Positions 27,554 to 37,171 of a DNA stretch of 64,000 nucleotides are shown in pieces (position 1 is the stretch's first letter; the number at the start of each line of letters is the position of its first letter). Under the pieces are notes generated by a model that saw only the letters and a program-made list of their open reading frames with translations, was not told where the DNA came from and ran no database searches. Source of the DNA: Allorhodopirellula solitaria (GTDB lineage: Bacteria > Planctomycetota > Planctomycetia > Pirellulales > Pirellulaceae); NCBI RefSeq assembly GCF_007859855.1, contig NZ_SJPK01000010.1:62001-126000 (forward strand), written 5' to 3'. The position numbers were made by a program, and so were the translations under genes.

Positions 27554-27962
27554 GAAACGCGTCAGCAACGCGTGATCAATAAGTGGCGAATTTTGCGAGA
27601 TCTTTTCTGGAGTGGACGAGGCGACGAGCTGTTGATTACCCACAAGTCTTCGTACGCCGAAGGCGTTTTAGAAAATAGCCGGTGGTTTGAGCGCAAGCGA
27701 ACACCACCGGAAACGTCGCGAAACACGCGTGCCAACCCCGAATGGGGTTGAAGATCATTCACAACGAGGCCTGCGACCCACTTCGGGGTCGACGTTCCAT
27801 CTTCAACGAACAACCGCAGGCGGCGCTGCGCTTACCTACGGCTATTCTCTTCAATCCCTTTCGGGATACTTGTGGATTATCCCCAGGCTTGCTCCCCCCC
27901 GTGCTTGTCACACGCCGAAGCGGTGTTTTGAAATTAGAAAACCGCGGCATCGACACGCGGAC
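27554..27962. other. Repeat-derived intergenic region between the EamA and DUF4173 genes
   Basis: The interval between convergent genes contains four parts. The dispersed 33-bp module lies at 27611-27643. A CCGGTGGT/ACCACCGG palindrome at 27679-27710 is followed by AAACGTC. Two CCCCGAATGGGG-like palindromes come next. A segment at about 27887-27957 matches, in inverted orientation, part of the element at 44762-45158 (for example TTTTGAAATTAGAAAACCGC). No gene is supported. Confidence 0.7.
27611..27643 (+). repeat. Dispersed 33-bp intergenic module, copy 2
   Basis: It begins AGTGGACGAGGCGACGAGCT and ends GATTACCCAC, differing from the copy at 44800-44832 at two or three positions. Confidence 0.75.
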
Positions 27963-29723
27963 TCAATACCACTGCATCGCGTAGTCGCGAAACCTTCCCA
28001 TCGCGATTTCTCCCGACGCCGGATCCTGCCGGTACTCACGCCACTTGGATTCCTCCTCCTTCAACCGCCTGTAAAGCAGCGTCTTGCTGTACTGGTACCG
28101 ATGCCAACTCCATGGGGTGGACGTAGCATAAGACTCAATCTGGCGTTGTCGTTTTGCGAGCATGGCACGCACCCCATCACGAATGATCTCATCGGGATGA
28201 TCGACCAAATCCAACAGCGGAAAAACACCTTCGTCATCGATCGGCTTGACCGCAATCATGACCGCTGGCGGGAGGTAGTCGCCGGCGACCTGGCTCGCGT
28301 TGTACCGGTGGGCAACGTAGTCAACCGGAAACAAGCAATACAGTACGATCGCCAGCGATAACGCGATCAGTTGAGACTGGATCAACCACGACAGCGAGCG
28401 GCGCCGCACGATCTTGAAGATCACCAAACCAAAGCCGACCAGGACCAGTGTGATGCCGAAGAATCCAACCGTTCGCATCCGGGTCAGGCCGTTGTAGCCA
28501 ACATAGATGAACAAGCGGTTGTAAACGGCCATGGCTAGCAGCAGGTTCATCCCAGACCAGATCCATGCGAGCATCCGCAGTCGTTCGATTCGCGGATCAC
28601 GAAACATGGCCTCGTGAAAGACCAGAGATAGAGTGAAGGTTGCCAGAGCGAGCGCGACGGTCAGCCAAGCTGCTCCTTCGTGAGCGTAGCCGGCATAGTA
28701 AAAACCCGCGGGGAATTCCCGCCGCCACAACGTACTGAACTCGAAGACGAGATACGCAGCAAACAACCCGATCAACGCGACCAGCATGTTGCGGAAGGGA
28801 GCGTACAGTGGACTCTTGACTTCACCCGTCGTTACCGCGCCGACATCGGCTACGTCAGACGGGGGCCCGCCAACGAGCCGCTTGACCAAGTCGTCGGCGC
28901 CGGGAACGAGGGGGCGGAGCAGCCCTGCACCCACCAAAAACGCCAAAACGCAAAACGGGAGCTCCCAGACCGAGACCTGTGAAAAGAAATTAAAAAATCG
29001 CTCGAGGGAGTCGCCGGCCCAGTTCGACACCCAGTCGACCAAATCGGGGTTGGCGAGGACAAAGATGCCGCTGAAGAGCAACACAGCAGCGGCGGGCAGC
29101 AGGACCGACAGCCACAGAGGTCGCGTCGACGCCAGCCGCCTCGCCATCGAGACCGAGCGCAGTTGCGGGAGACGTTCGGCGCCGAGAAACGCAGCGAAGA
29201 CGAGAGTCGTCAGGGTGCGCAGGAGCGTCGGCAGCCAACCCGAGAGAGTGAGCACCAAGGCGACGAAGATGACCACGGTCGCGAGCGTTAACGGGACCGA
29301 ACCCTCCCAGCCCAAGCGGAGAATCGCCACGACCAACAACGCCCCGGCGAGGAGAGCAGCGACCCAGCCGGCGGATTCGCTGTCGCTGCGCGCGACCAAT
29401 TCCGCCCTACCACCCGCGTCCTCGGTGCTGGCCGCGTCCTCGATGCTGGCCGCGCCCTCGATGCCGCTACCGACCTCGCCATCCAGTCTCCGCTCTCGCA
29501 ATCGATGCACGACGACGGCGGCCACCAACGCGACGGCGAAAAAGGCAGCCAGAGCGAAGTACCCCCGACCGCGAAAAACGAACAGATCGGCGGCGATCGT
29601 CCACACCACCACCATCAACAGTTCCGAGGCAATCGCGCGGATTCGGCCGGCCCCTTCCCGATCGGCTGCAGTGTGGGCTGGCGCTGATTCGCTCGAATCA
29701 GGAAGGTTCGCATCGTGAGACAT
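27963..29723 (-). CDS. DUF4173-type integral membrane protein
   Basis: The 586-residue protein is dominated by about a dozen transmembrane segments. An Ala/Glu-rich loop of about 45 residues lies near residue 80 (EGAASIEDAASTEDAGG). The C-terminal half contains the pattern ERLRMLAWIWSGMNLLLAMA ... RLFIYVGYNGLTRMR, which fits the RM-x(n)-Y-x-x-(Y/E)-GLTxxR motif of DUF4173 proteins. About 100 soluble residues follow the last membrane segment. The biochemical function of this family is unknown to me. It is transcribed toward the EamA gene and diverges from yajC-secDF. There is no sign of an operon partner. Confidence 0.75.
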   Translation of the reverse strand: MSHDANLPDSSESAPAHTAADREGAGRIRAIASELLMVVVWTIAADLFVFRGRGYFALAAFFAVALVAAVVVHRLRERRLDGEVGSGIEGAASIEDAASTEDAGGRAELVARSDSESAGWVAALLAGALLVVAILRLGWEGSVPLTLATVVIFVALVLTLSGWLPTLLRTLTTLVFAAFLGAERLPQLRSVSMARRLASTRPLWLSVLLPAAAVLLFSGIFVLANPDLVDWVSNWAGDSLERFFNFFSQVSVWELPFCVLAFLVGAGLLRPLVPGADDLVKRLVGGPPSDVADVGAVTTGEVKSPLYAPFRNMLVALIGLFAAYLVFEFSTLWRREFPAGFYYAGYAHEGAAWLTVALALATFTLSLVFHEAMFRDPRIERLRMLAWIWSGMNLLLAMAVYNRLFIYVGYNGLTRMRTVGFFGITLVLVGFGLVIFKIVRRRSLSWLIQSQLIALSLAIVLYCLFPVDYVAHRYNASQVAGDYLPPAVMIAVKPIDDEGVFPLLDLVDHPDEIIRDGVRAMLAKRQRQIESYATSTPWSWHRYQYSKTLLYRRLKEEESKWREYRQDPASGEIAMGRFRDYAMQWY

Positions 29724-29812
29724 CGCCGCTGACCGCTACAAAATAGGCAAGAGAAGAGAGTGAATGCCCGTCTATCGTACTGTCCTCCGTCGGTCAATGT
29801 TTAGCTGGGCTT

Positions 29813-30505
29813 GTGGCGATTTTTGGCCTTCCATATCATGCCGCATTGACTTTCCCGCCTGATGTTGTGGTTTCCGCCCCAACCGCGACCCTTTCCTGCA
29901 TCCCTCCGGTGCCCGGACCCATTGTTTTGATACCACGCTTGGACCCCATTTTCATTGAAAAAGCCAACGAATTCCTGACGGGCACGCCTGTCGGGCGTGC
30001 CTCAGATTGGGCTGCGCGATTGGCGTCGCCCGACACATGGATCACGCAAGCGATGCTGCTGGCCCAGGACGGTGGGGCCGAAGGTGCCAAGCCAGTTGGT
30101 CCACAAAATATTTGGGAAGCATTTTTTGCTTCGCCCCTGCCGCTGATCGCTGGCTTGGCGATGATCTGGTACGTGACGTGGTTTCTGCCGGAAAAACGCA
30201 AGCGTCAGAACGAGACCAATTTGCTCGCCTCGCTGACCAAAAATGATCGTGTTGTCACCATCGGAGGGCTGCACGGGACCGTTGTCTCGGCGACCGCCGA
30301 TAGTGATGTGATCACGTTGAAGATTGACGAAGCGGGAACGACCCGTATCAAAGTCAATCGCTCGGCCGTCGCGGCCATCACCGAACACGCCAAAGGCAAA
30401 CCGCTTGGAAAAGACGGCAAGCCCGGCACCGCACAACAGCCCGGTAAAGTCACCCGTGGCGAATCTCCGTCCAAAAACGCGTCCGGCGAGGAGTCGTCGG
30501 ACTAG
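29813..30505 (+). CDS. yajC: Sec translocase accessory protein YajC
   Basis: The YajC core occupies about residues 100-190: one membrane helix (LIAGLAMIWYVTWFLP), the EKRKRQNE basic turn, then the small beta domain with NDRVVTIGGLHGTVVS and ITLKI. It binds SecDF and supports protein export. YajC is normally about 100 residues. Here, with the GTG start at 29813, about 90 Pro/Ala-rich residues precede the core, and a start at ATG 30053 (MLLAQDGG) would give a more ordinary protein. A Lys/Gly/Pro-rich tail ends the protein. secDF follows after 41 bp, the classical yajC-secDF arrangement. Confidence 0.88.
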   Translation: MAIFGLPYHAALTFPPDVVVSAPTATLSCIPPVPGPIVLIPRLDPIFIEKANEFLTGTPVGRASDWAARLASPDTWITQAMLLAQDGGAEGAKPVGPQNIWEAFFASPLPLIAGLAMIWYVTWFLPEKRKRQNETNLLASLTKNDRVVTIGGLHGTVVSATADSDVITLKIDEAGTTRIKVNRSAVAAITEHAKGKPLGKDGKPGTAQQPGKVTRGESPSKNASGEESSD

Positions 30506-30546
30506 CCGTTTTCTCGTTCTCAATCACCGTCTTTCGAAAAATCACG

Positions 30547-33500
30547 ATGGATCTTCTTTCCTCTCGCCTCGACTGTGTCGTCTCCTCCGCAAGCAATATC
30601 GCGTGGGACACCTCGACCAGCCTCATGGCTCTGCTCGCACAAACGGATTCCGCAGTCGCGGGCGAAGTCACCCGAGGCATGGACACCGCCAAATGGGTGG
30701 CTCTCCTCGTCGCGGCCGCTGTCCTGATCCTGCCCTTCGTATTCGGTGGCTGGCTGGCCAGAGCTCTGAAAATGCCGGGCTACGGCACACGCTTCGGTTT
30801 CATCCTGGTCGCCCTGATCGGTAGCGGTGTGACGCTGTGGAACCGACTGCCCGGCCTCGGTGTCGACCTTCGCGGCGGTACGATCTTGGTCTACGAGATC
30901 GACCCGGAGAAACAGGAAGAACTCCGCCAAAACAACTCACCGATTTCCAGCCAGGATCTCGTCGAACCGCTCACCCGACGGATCAACCCGTCGGGCACGC
31001 AGGAGATCGTGATCCGCCCGTACGGCGAATCGCAAATCGAAATCATCGTCCCCGCAGTGGACGATCGTGAGGTCGCCCGGATCAAGAAGCTCGTCGAGGA
31101 AGCCGGCGTGCTGCGTTTCGCGATCCTCGCCAACGATCGCGACCACGCCGCCATCATTACTCAGGCCATCGAGCAGTCCGAGTCCAACGATCCCGCTGTC
31201 GCCACCGCCGTTCAAGTCGGTGATATCGATGATGGCCTCTATGGCCGGTGGGTGAAAATGGGCCGGGAATCGAAAACCGTCGACGACGTGCGGCCGATGC
31301 GGATGTCCACCTTCGGCACGACGATCCGAAACCCGAACACGGGTGCCATCCTGCAGATCCCCAGCGATTTGCCGGGCGCCGACGACGAACCCGAAGTCCT
31401 GCGGGTCGCCAAATGGCTGAAAACCCAGCCGTTTGCGAACATCGAAGTGCTGATGATCATCAACCCGCTGCTGGACATCCAGGGCAGCGACTTATCCTAT
31501 GCCGCCAGCACGTTTGATGAACACGGCGGCCCCGCGGTCGCATTTAACCTAACCGATCTCGGTTCGGGACGATTCCGTGCCCTGACGCAGAACAATTCGC
31601 CCGAAGGCACGCACCAACGACAACTCGGCATCATTCTCGATGATACGCTGTTGTCGGCACCCAATATTCGCCAGGCGATTTCCAAAGAAGGCCGAATCAC
31701 GGGCAACTTCACCCGCGAGGAGGTCGACGGTCTCGTGCAGATTCTCAAAGCGGGACAGTTGCCAGCAACGGTAACGAAACAGCCGATCGCCGAGAACCAA
31801 ATTGACGCCACGCTCGGAGCCGACACCATCGACAAGGGTGTCTTCGCGATCCAACTGTCGTTCGGCTTGGTGCTGATCTTTATCCTCTGCTACTACCGGT
31901 TCTCAGGTTTGATCGCGTGCATCGCACTGATCATGAACCTGATGCTCATCCTGGCCACGATGGTCTTCATCAACCAACCGATGACCCTGCCGGGACTCGC
32001 TGGTTTGGTGTTGACGGTCGGTATGTCCGTTGACGCCAACGTGCTGATTTTTGAGCGTATTCGGGAGGAGCGGAAGAAGGGGGCGAAAGACCGGATGGCC
32101 ATCCGCAACGGCTTCGCCCGCGCCACGACGACCATTGTCGACGCCAACCTGACGACGCTGATCACGGCGATCGTGCTCTACGCGATCGGCACTGACCAGA
32201 TCCGCGGCTTTGCCGTCACGCTGATCCTGGGGATTTTGTTCTCGATGTTCACCGCGATCTATGTTTCGCGAACGCTCTTCGACCTGGCTGAACGCCGAGG
32301 CTTGCTCTCGCTTTCCATGTCCGACACTGTCAATTCAATTCGCTCGTCGATTTCCGGTGGTGGCCAGATCAACTTCATGAGCGTTAGACGGACGATGCTG
32401 ATCGTTTCGGCAGTCTTCGTGACCGCGGGCATCGTCGCTCTCTATGAGCGTGGCCGCGGTATTCTCGACATCGATTTCGCTGGCGGGTCCTCGGTCCAGT
32501 TCCGAGTCGACGCCCCAACCGAGACCGACGAGGTTCGGCAGATCATGAACGAGGCGTTCACCACCGACGACGCGGAACCGATTCAGTTCACCGTTAACGG
32601 TGTTAGCATGGACGGCGCGGCCGAAAACACTGTCTTCAAAGTTGACTCATCGGTCGATGACGTCGACCTGCTCAAGCAGGCCATCGTGGACGGATTCGCC
32701 AAAGACCAACGCGTCGGCCTCTCCACCTACCAAATCGAAATCACGCCTGCGGATCTCGCCCCCGAAGGGCGAAACGAAGCGGCCCAACCGGCCGCCGACA
32801 CCACCGGCGCGGCCGCCACACCGAGCCAAGCAGACCAATCGCAGTGGGAATCGAATCGAAACGGCGTCATGCTGACGGCATTCCAAGCGAGCGATGAACC
32901 TGCGACCGAAGATTCGACAAGCGGCTCGGAAGAGCCCGAGATGCGTGAGATCGAAGTGCCCGGCTACACCTACAGCACCTCCGACATCTCGCTCGGCATC
33001 GAAGGCAGTGAAAAGGACGCCGGGATCAACGAAGCCGGCTTGCTGGAAGCACTCGTCCAAGCTGCCGCTGAAGCCAAGACCCCGCTCAATGAACGCGGTG
33101 TCCGCCTGAAACCCATCGGCGAAGATACCGAGGAATGGTCTAGCGGGTCGGCGCTCCCTTACGCGAACTGGCAAGTACAATTGCCGCTCACGGGTGATAA
33201 CGCGATTGCCGTCATGACGCAGCTCGAAGAGAACCTCGGCAGCGATCCGGTTTGGATCAGCAGTAGCAGCGTGGGCTCTCGTGTGGCGGGCGACATGGTC
33301 GGCCGTGCTCTCGGTGCACTCTTTGCATCGCTGCTGTGCATCATCGGCTACATTTGGTTTCGGTTCCAGCGAGTCGTCTACGGCGTCGCCGCTGTCGTTG
33401 CCCTGCTGCACGATATCATCATCACACTCGGTGCGATCGCCATGAGCTTCTGGCTTGCCGACTACCTCGGGTTCTTGCTGATCGACCCGTTCAAGATCTC

Positions 33501-33846
33501 GCTGACGGTAGTTGCCGCTCTGCTGACAATCGTGGGCTACTCGCTCAACGACACGATCGTTGTCTTTGACCGTATCCGGGAAACCAAGGGCAAAGCACCG
33601 AAGCTCACGCAGGAAATGGTCAACACCAGCATCAACGACACGCTTAGCCGAACGTTGCTAACCTCGATGACGACACTGATCGTGGTCGTGTTGCTTTACG
33701 CGATCGGCGGGGCAGGCATTCACGCCTTTGCGTTCGCGTTGGTCGTCGGCGTGACGGTCGGTACCTACAGCTCGATCTTCATCGCCAGCCCCGTGTTGCT
33801 GTACCTGGTCAATCGCCAAGACCAGAAAGCTGCAGCGGCGAAGTAA
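30547..33846 (+). CDS. secDF: Fused protein-export protein SecDF
   Basis: The 1099-residue polypeptide joins SecD and SecF. The SecD half has the N-terminal helix, LPGLGVDLRGGTILVYEI, the large periplasmic P1 domain and the GLVLTVGMSVDANVLIFERIREE membrane motif near residues 480-510. The SecF half begins near residue 610 with RRTMLIVSAVFVTAGIVAL and GILDIDFAGGSSVQFRV, and ends with IVGYSLNDTIVVFDRIRE. A long insert in the SecF periplasmic region, including a Gln/Ser/Glu-rich stretch near residues 740-800, makes it larger than typical fusions of about 750 residues. It uses the proton gradient to pull proteins through SecYEG. Confidence 0.96.
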   Translation: MDLLSSRLDCVVSSASNIAWDTSTSLMALLAQTDSAVAGEVTRGMDTAKWVALLVAAAVLILPFVFGGWLARALKMPGYGTRFGFILVALIGSGVTLWNRLPGLGVDLRGGTILVYEIDPEKQEELRQNNSPISSQDLVEPLTRRINPSGTQEIVIRPYGESQIEIIVPAVDDREVARIKKLVEEAGVLRFAILANDRDHAAIITQAIEQSESNDPAVATAVQVGDIDDGLYGRWVKMGRESKTVDDVRPMRMSTFGTTIRNPNTGAILQIPSDLPGADDEPEVLRVAKWLKTQPFANIEVLMIINPLLDIQGSDLSYAASTFDEHGGPAVAFNLTDLGSGRFRALTQNNSPEGTHQRQLGIILDDTLLSAPNIRQAISKEGRITGNFTREEVDGLVQILKAGQLPATVTKQPIAENQIDATLGADTIDKGVFAIQLSFGLVLIFILCYYRFSGLIACIALIMNLMLILATMVFINQPMTLPGLAGLVLTVGMSVDANVLIFERIREERKKGAKDRMAIRNGFARATTTIVDANLTTLITAIVLYAIGTDQIRGFAVTLILGILFSMFTAIYVSRTLFDLAERRGLLSLSMSDTVNSIRSSISGGGQINFMSVRRTMLIVSAVFVTAGIVALYERGRGILDIDFAGGSSVQFRVDAPTETDEVRQIMNEAFTTDDAEPIQFTVNGVSMDGAAENTVFKVDSSVDDVDLLKQAIVDGFAKDQRVGLSTYQIEITPADLAPEGRNEAAQPAADTTGAAATPSQADQSQWESNRNGVMLTAFQASDEPATEDSTSGSEEPEMREIEVPGYTYSTSDISLGIEGSEKDAGINEAGLLEALVQAAAEAKTPLNERGVRLKPIGEDTEEWSSGSALPYANWQVQLPLTGDNAIAVMTQLEENLGSDPVWISSSSVGSRVAGDMVGRALGALFASLLCIIGYIWFRFQRVVYGVAAVVALLHDIIITLGAIAMSFWLADYLGFLLIDPFKISLTVVAALLTIVGYSLNDTIVVFDRIRETKGKAPKLTQEMVNTSINDTLSRTLLTSMTTLIVVVLLYAIGGAGIHAFAFALVVGVTVGTYSSIFIASPVLLYLVNRQDQKAAAAK

Positions 33847-33860
33847 GTAACGAGCAACTT

Positions 33861-33896
33861 GGAAACCGGCTATACTCTGAGCCGGTTTTCCTTTTT
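33861..33896 (+). terminator. Rho-independent terminator after secDF
   Basis: GGAAACCGGCT (33861-33871) pairs with AGCCGGTTTTCC (33880-33891, one extra T bulged), followed by TTTTT. It lies 15 bp after the secDF stop and 18 bp before the next gene, separating the two units. Confidence 0.85.
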
Positions 33897-33913
33897 GCTC
33901 AGTATGTTGCTCC

Positions 33914-35350
33914 ATGATCTATCCCCGCGTCGCCAGCCTCAAAACCAGCGAGGCTTTCCGAAGCCATTTATCGCAGTCGTCGATCGAACTGCCCTTTGAT
34001 GACCATGTCCTCTCCGGGCCGGATTCGCCTCTGGCACGCCCGCTTCAGGTGCACGGACGCTCGATCGGCAACCGATTCTGCATCCTGCCCATGGAGGGCT
34101 GGGACGGGACCGAGGACGGCAAGCCCACCGATCTGACGCGGCGGCGATGGCGGAACTTTGGACTCAGCGGAGCGAAACTGATCTGGGGAGGTGAAGCGGT
34201 CGCGGTCCGGCGTGATGGGCGCGCCAACCCCAATCAACTGCTGATCAATGAACGCAATCTCAGCGAGATCGCCGAACTTCGCGAACTCCTCGTCTCCGCC
34301 CACGCGGAACAGTTCGACTGCACCGACGACCTCATGGTCGGTATCCAGCTGACCCATTCCGGGCGGTACGCGCGCCCCAATGACAAGAAAAAAGCTGAGC
34401 CGCGGGTGCCGCAGCGCAACCGCGTTCTCGACCGCCGTGTCGGCGTGAGTGACGACTCCGCTGTCATGTCCGATGACGACATCAGTGGCTTGGTAGACGA
34501 TTTCATCACCGCCGCAGTGGCTGCCGAGCGGGCCGGGTTCACGTTTGTGGACATCAAGCATTGCCATGGCTACCTCGGCCACGAACTGCTCGCGGCGGTC
34601 GACCGACCGGGCCGGTACGGTGGCAGCTTTGAAAATCGCACCCGCTTCCTACGCGACATCGTCGACGGCATTGGCGCCGCAACGTCGGGGCTGAACATCG
34701 GCGTGCGGCTGAGCGTGTTCGACTTCGTTCCCTACTGCCCCGGTGAAGACCGCATCGGCATCCCCGAACCCGAGAGCGAAGCCAACAAGGTGTTTGGAGC
34801 AACCCTCGACGGCGAGGGAATCGATCTGACCGAGCCCGGTCGATTGATCGAGCTGATGCAGGAAATCGGCATCCGCATGGTCTGCACGACCGCGGGCAGC
34901 CCGTATTACAACCCACACATCCAACGCCCTGCGTTCTTCCCGCCGAGCGACGGATACCAGCCACCGGAAGATCCGCTCGCTGGTGTCGCCCGCCAGATCG
35001 CGGCCGTCGCCGAACTGAAGCAACAGCACCCTGAAATGACCTTCATCGGATCGGGCTACACGTATCTGCAAGATTACCTCCCTCAGGTCGGCCAAGCCGT
35101 TGTGAATCGCGGCATGGCCGATTCGATCGGCCTCGGACGCATGGTCCTGTCCTACCCCGAACTGCCCGCCGATGTGATCGCTGGCAGCGACTGGCAGCGC
35201 AAGAAAGTCTGCCGCACCTTCAGTGACTGCACCACCGCGCCGCGCGAGGGCATCCTCAGCGGCTGCTACCCGCTGGATCCGTTCTACAAAAAACGACCTG
35301 AACGCGAATTGCTCAAAGCGGCCAAGGCGAAATTAAGCAACACACGATGA
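33914..35350 (+). CDS. NADH:flavin oxidoreductase, Old Yellow Enzyme family
   Basis: The 478-residue protein shows the FMN-binding TIM-barrel landmarks of the family. These are the first strand [15 protein letters not shown], the substrate-binding [26 protein letters not shown] (the H-x-Y-L segment) and the phosphate-binding [13 protein letters not shown] later barrel segment, [14 protein letters not shown], leads to [19 protein letters not shown] with the conserved GR. Members reduce activated C=C bonds or act as 2,4-dienoyl-CoA-reductase-like enzymes. The C-terminal Fe-S and second FAD domains of dienoyl-CoA reductase are absent. It is separate from secDF, with a terminator between them. 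Confidence 0.9.
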   Translation: MIYPRVASLKTSEAFRSHLSQSSIELPFDDHVLSGPDSPLARPLQVHGRSIGNRFCILPMEGWDGTEDGKPTDLTRRRWRNFGLSGAKLIWGGEAVAVRRDGRANPNQLLINERNLSEIAELRELLVSAHAEQFDCTDDLMVGIQLTHSGRYARPNDKKKAEPRVPQRNRVLDRRVGVSDDSAVMSDDDISGLVDDFITAAVAAERAGFTFVDIKHCHGYLGHELLAAVDRPGRYGGSFENRTRFLRDIVDGIGAATSGLNIGVRLSVFDFVPYCPGEDRIGIPEPESEANKVFGATLDGEGIDLTEPGRLIELMQEIGIRMVCTTAGSPYYNPHIQRPAFFPPSDGYQPPEDPLAGVARQIAAVAELKQQHPEMTFIGSGYTYLQDYLPQVGQAVVNRGMADSIGLGRMVLSYPELPADVIAGSDWQRKKVCRTFSDCTTAPREGILSGCYPLDPFYKKRPERELLKAAKAKLSNTR

Positions 35351-35368
35351 ATAAGTGTCGGTTTTAGC

Positions 35369-35419
35369 AGTGGACGAGGCGACGAGTCCCGCGGCTTTGG
35401 ACTCGTCGCCTCGTCCACT
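35369..35419. repeat. Perfect 21-bp palindrome of the GGACGAGGCGACGAG family
   Basis: The arms 35369-35389 and 35399-35419 are perfect inverted copies around a 9-nt loop. They begin AGTGGACGAGGCGACGAGTC and end TCCACT. The palindrome sits just after the OYE gene between convergent genes, where it could stop transcription. Its arm is the end sequence of the larger elements at 26233-26578 and 44762-45158. Confidence 0.85.
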
Positions 35420-35516
35420 ACGACAGAAATTGATCGTGCGTTGCTAAAGACGTAGATGCGCGGCGAGCTTTTGACGCCGCCGCGGTCTCTTGATCGCCGG
35501 GAGGCCATGGCGGCAA

Positions 35517-35843
35517 TTAGTCCGGGACGTCAACTTTGTCGTCACCTACAACCTGATGAACAGGCATGTCAGCGTCAGCATGTTCAAGCAAGCGCGCTTT
35601 GGCAAGCAACGCCCAAACAAATGCCGGGATGAACACTGCGAAAAAGAAAAGGTACCCGAGCACAAGAGGCAGCGGCCCCGCGATGGGTAGATGGATCAGC
35701 AGAAGTGCGATCGCTCCAGCAACGCCAAGCACTCCGAGAAGGACGAAGGAAGGGTCGATCGCTCGACGCTGTGTCCACTGAAGCATGGCGACAATCCACC
35801 TAACTGGCGAGATCAAGCTAGTGGTGAATCTACCAGTCGACAT
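35517..35843 (-). CDS. Small hypothetical membrane protein
   Basis: The frame from ATG 35843 gives 108 residues with two strong hydrophobic segments, FVLLGVLGVAGAIALLLI and GYLFFFAVFIPAFVWALLA. A charged tail (LEHADADMPVHQVV) follows. A start at ATG 35786 (MLQWTQRR) would give 89 residues and keep both membrane helices. The frame is open further upstream, but that part crosses a palindromic repeat and has no protein-like features. No family is recognised. The membrane-protein pattern and the lack of any competing frame are the only support. Confidence 0.55.
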   Translation of the reverse strand: MSTGRFTTSLISPVRWIVAMLQWTQRRAIDPSFVLLGVLGVAGAIALLLIHLPIAGPLPLVLGYLFFFAVFIPAFVWALLAKARLLEHADADMPVHQVVGDDKVDVPD

Positions 35844-35976
35844 CGCGCCGGACCATTTAAATCGGGAGGAAACATTCCGCATCACTTCATTGAGGTTCAG
35901 CCGACGGAAATCCACAGCAAACGCTCTGCGATTCACCCGAAAGCTGCTCAACGCGGAAGGCGCTATGGAGAAGCGG

Positions 35977-36007
35977 CCGGTGGCCTGCGCGTCGCACACA
36001 CCACCGG
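35977..36007. repeat. CCGGTGG/CCACCGG palindrome, dispersed repeat
   Basis: CCGGTGG (35977-35983) pairs with CCACCGG (36001-36007) and is followed by AAACGTC. The same arrangement, including the trailing AAACGTC, is at 27679-27710. It lies between two genes transcribed in the same (minus) direction. Confidence 0.6.
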
Positions 36008-36038
36008 AAACGTCTTCACCCGACGTATTGACCAGGCG

Positions 36039-36815
36039 TTAGGAAACCTTGGCCTTGGTGCGGGCTTCCCGCAGACCACGACTGAGGATATCCCGCAGCA
36101 TCGGAGAGTAATCTTCGTACTTGTTCTGGTCCGGAGCACCGTTGCTGAACTGATAGATTGCATCCCGAGGCTTGACGCCGAGTGCGATCAGGGTGCTGCA
36201 TACGGTGGCGTAGTCGCCGTTGCGGACGACCATACTCGGCCGACCGGGGCCGACCGGTGCGCGGGCAAAGACCTTGCTAGCGACGGCCAGGAACTTGACG
36301 GGCGAATCGAGAGTCTGCAGTGTCAGCAGGCGACGGGCCAACTGCACGCGAGGGTCCTCGGGGTCGTTGAGGTTACGGGCACCGATGATATTCAGCCCCT
36401 CCTGCAACTCAACGACCTCTTGCCGTTCATCGGCATGGATCGCGTAGCCAGCTTTGGCGTCGGCGAGGATAATGTTACAACCCTCGTAGCGATTTTTGGC
36501 AAATTCGCTATGAGCCTTTTCGAGAGCCTTCCGCGACGACGTGCATCGCAGCAGGTCCATTGCGAGTTGACCCCGCGAGCGTTGGCCGAAGAGGGGGTTC
36601 ACGGTCGCACGATTCGTCAAGCCAACGAAGAGACCGTTCTGATTGACACCCAACCAGGTGCCGCCGGCTTTTTGATCGATTCCACAGAGTACACGAGGTT
36701 TTCCCGATTGAATCGACGGAGTTTGACTCGGCCGATCCACATACTCCTCGCGGTTTGCCGCGACGAGGATAGGACTTTCGGGGACCAAACGGTACTGAAC
36801 AGCTAGTAAGCACAT
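36039..36815 (-). CDS. NRDE-family protein (TANGO2-like, putative Ntn-hydrolase fold)
   Basis: The diagnostic motif is AANREEYVDRPS at residues 19-30, the NRDE box of the TANGO2/DUF833 family (here NREE). It is followed by GGTWLGVNQNGLFVGLTNR, also conserved. The frame is open from a TTG at 36830, but ATG 36815 is preferred because it puts Cys at position 2 (MCLLAVQY), the invariant N-terminus of the family and the proposed nucleophile if the protein is an N-terminal nucleophile hydrolase. The length is then 258 residues. The cellular role in bacteria is unknown; human TANGO2 is linked to lipid or heme handling. Gene neighbours give no clue. Confidence 0.85.
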   Translation of the reverse strand: MCLLAVQYRLVPESPILVAANREEYVDRPSQTPSIQSGKPRVLCGIDQKAGGTWLGVNQNGLFVGLTNRATVNPLFGQRSRGQLAMDLLRCTSSRKALEKAHSEFAKNRYEGCNIILADAKAGYAIHADERQEVVELQEGLNIIGARNLNDPEDPRVQLARRLLTLQTLDSPVKFLAVASKVFARAPVGPGRPSMVVRNGDYATVCSTLIALGVKPRDAIYQFSNGAPDQNKYEDYSPMLRDILSRGLREARTKAKVS

Positions 36816-37171
36816 CAGGGAGACATCCAACTTTCAAAGATCAGTGATTTCCAGTCTCACGCACGCAATCGCCCTCGCTCGAGAGCTCGATGCCCCGAAT
36901 GAGAGCCTGGTGTGATTCACGTGCGACACAATGTAACTACGCACTCATCGATGACACACCCCCTAATGGGTGGTTTGGTGATCTTTTATTGCCGGCAATG
37001 GCAGAGTTTGCCGATTGGGAAGCGAAATCCCCATGGTTTCACGTCCGCTTGGCGCCCATGATTACCTTGACGCTCCCGCGGCGAGGTTTCTATACTCTCG
37101 CCCGCATCGCAGCGCACCGAGGGCGTTTGCGACCACGGAATTTTTCTCTAACGGTTTGGACCGACCCCCCC
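36816..37171. other. Intergenic region carrying the promoter of the TPR-like gene
   Basis: This 356-bp divergent region holds a recognisable promoter at 37067-37096 for the plus-strand gene. The plus frame of that gene is open back to 36890, but the promoter lies inside this open stretch, so it is untranslated. Nothing else was recognised. Confidence 0.6.
37067..37096 (+). promoter_or_regulatory. Sigma-70-type promoter
   Basis: TTGACG (37067-37072) and TATACT (37091-37096) are 18 bp apart, matching the consensus at five of six positions in each hexamer. They lie 76 bp upstream of ATG 37172, which supports that start for the anchored TPR-like gene. Confidence 0.75.

Noticed and set aside
36890-37171. 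N-terminal extension of the TPR-like protein
   Set aside because: The stretch contains the sigma-70 promoter at 37067-37096, which sits between the open frame and ATG 37172.
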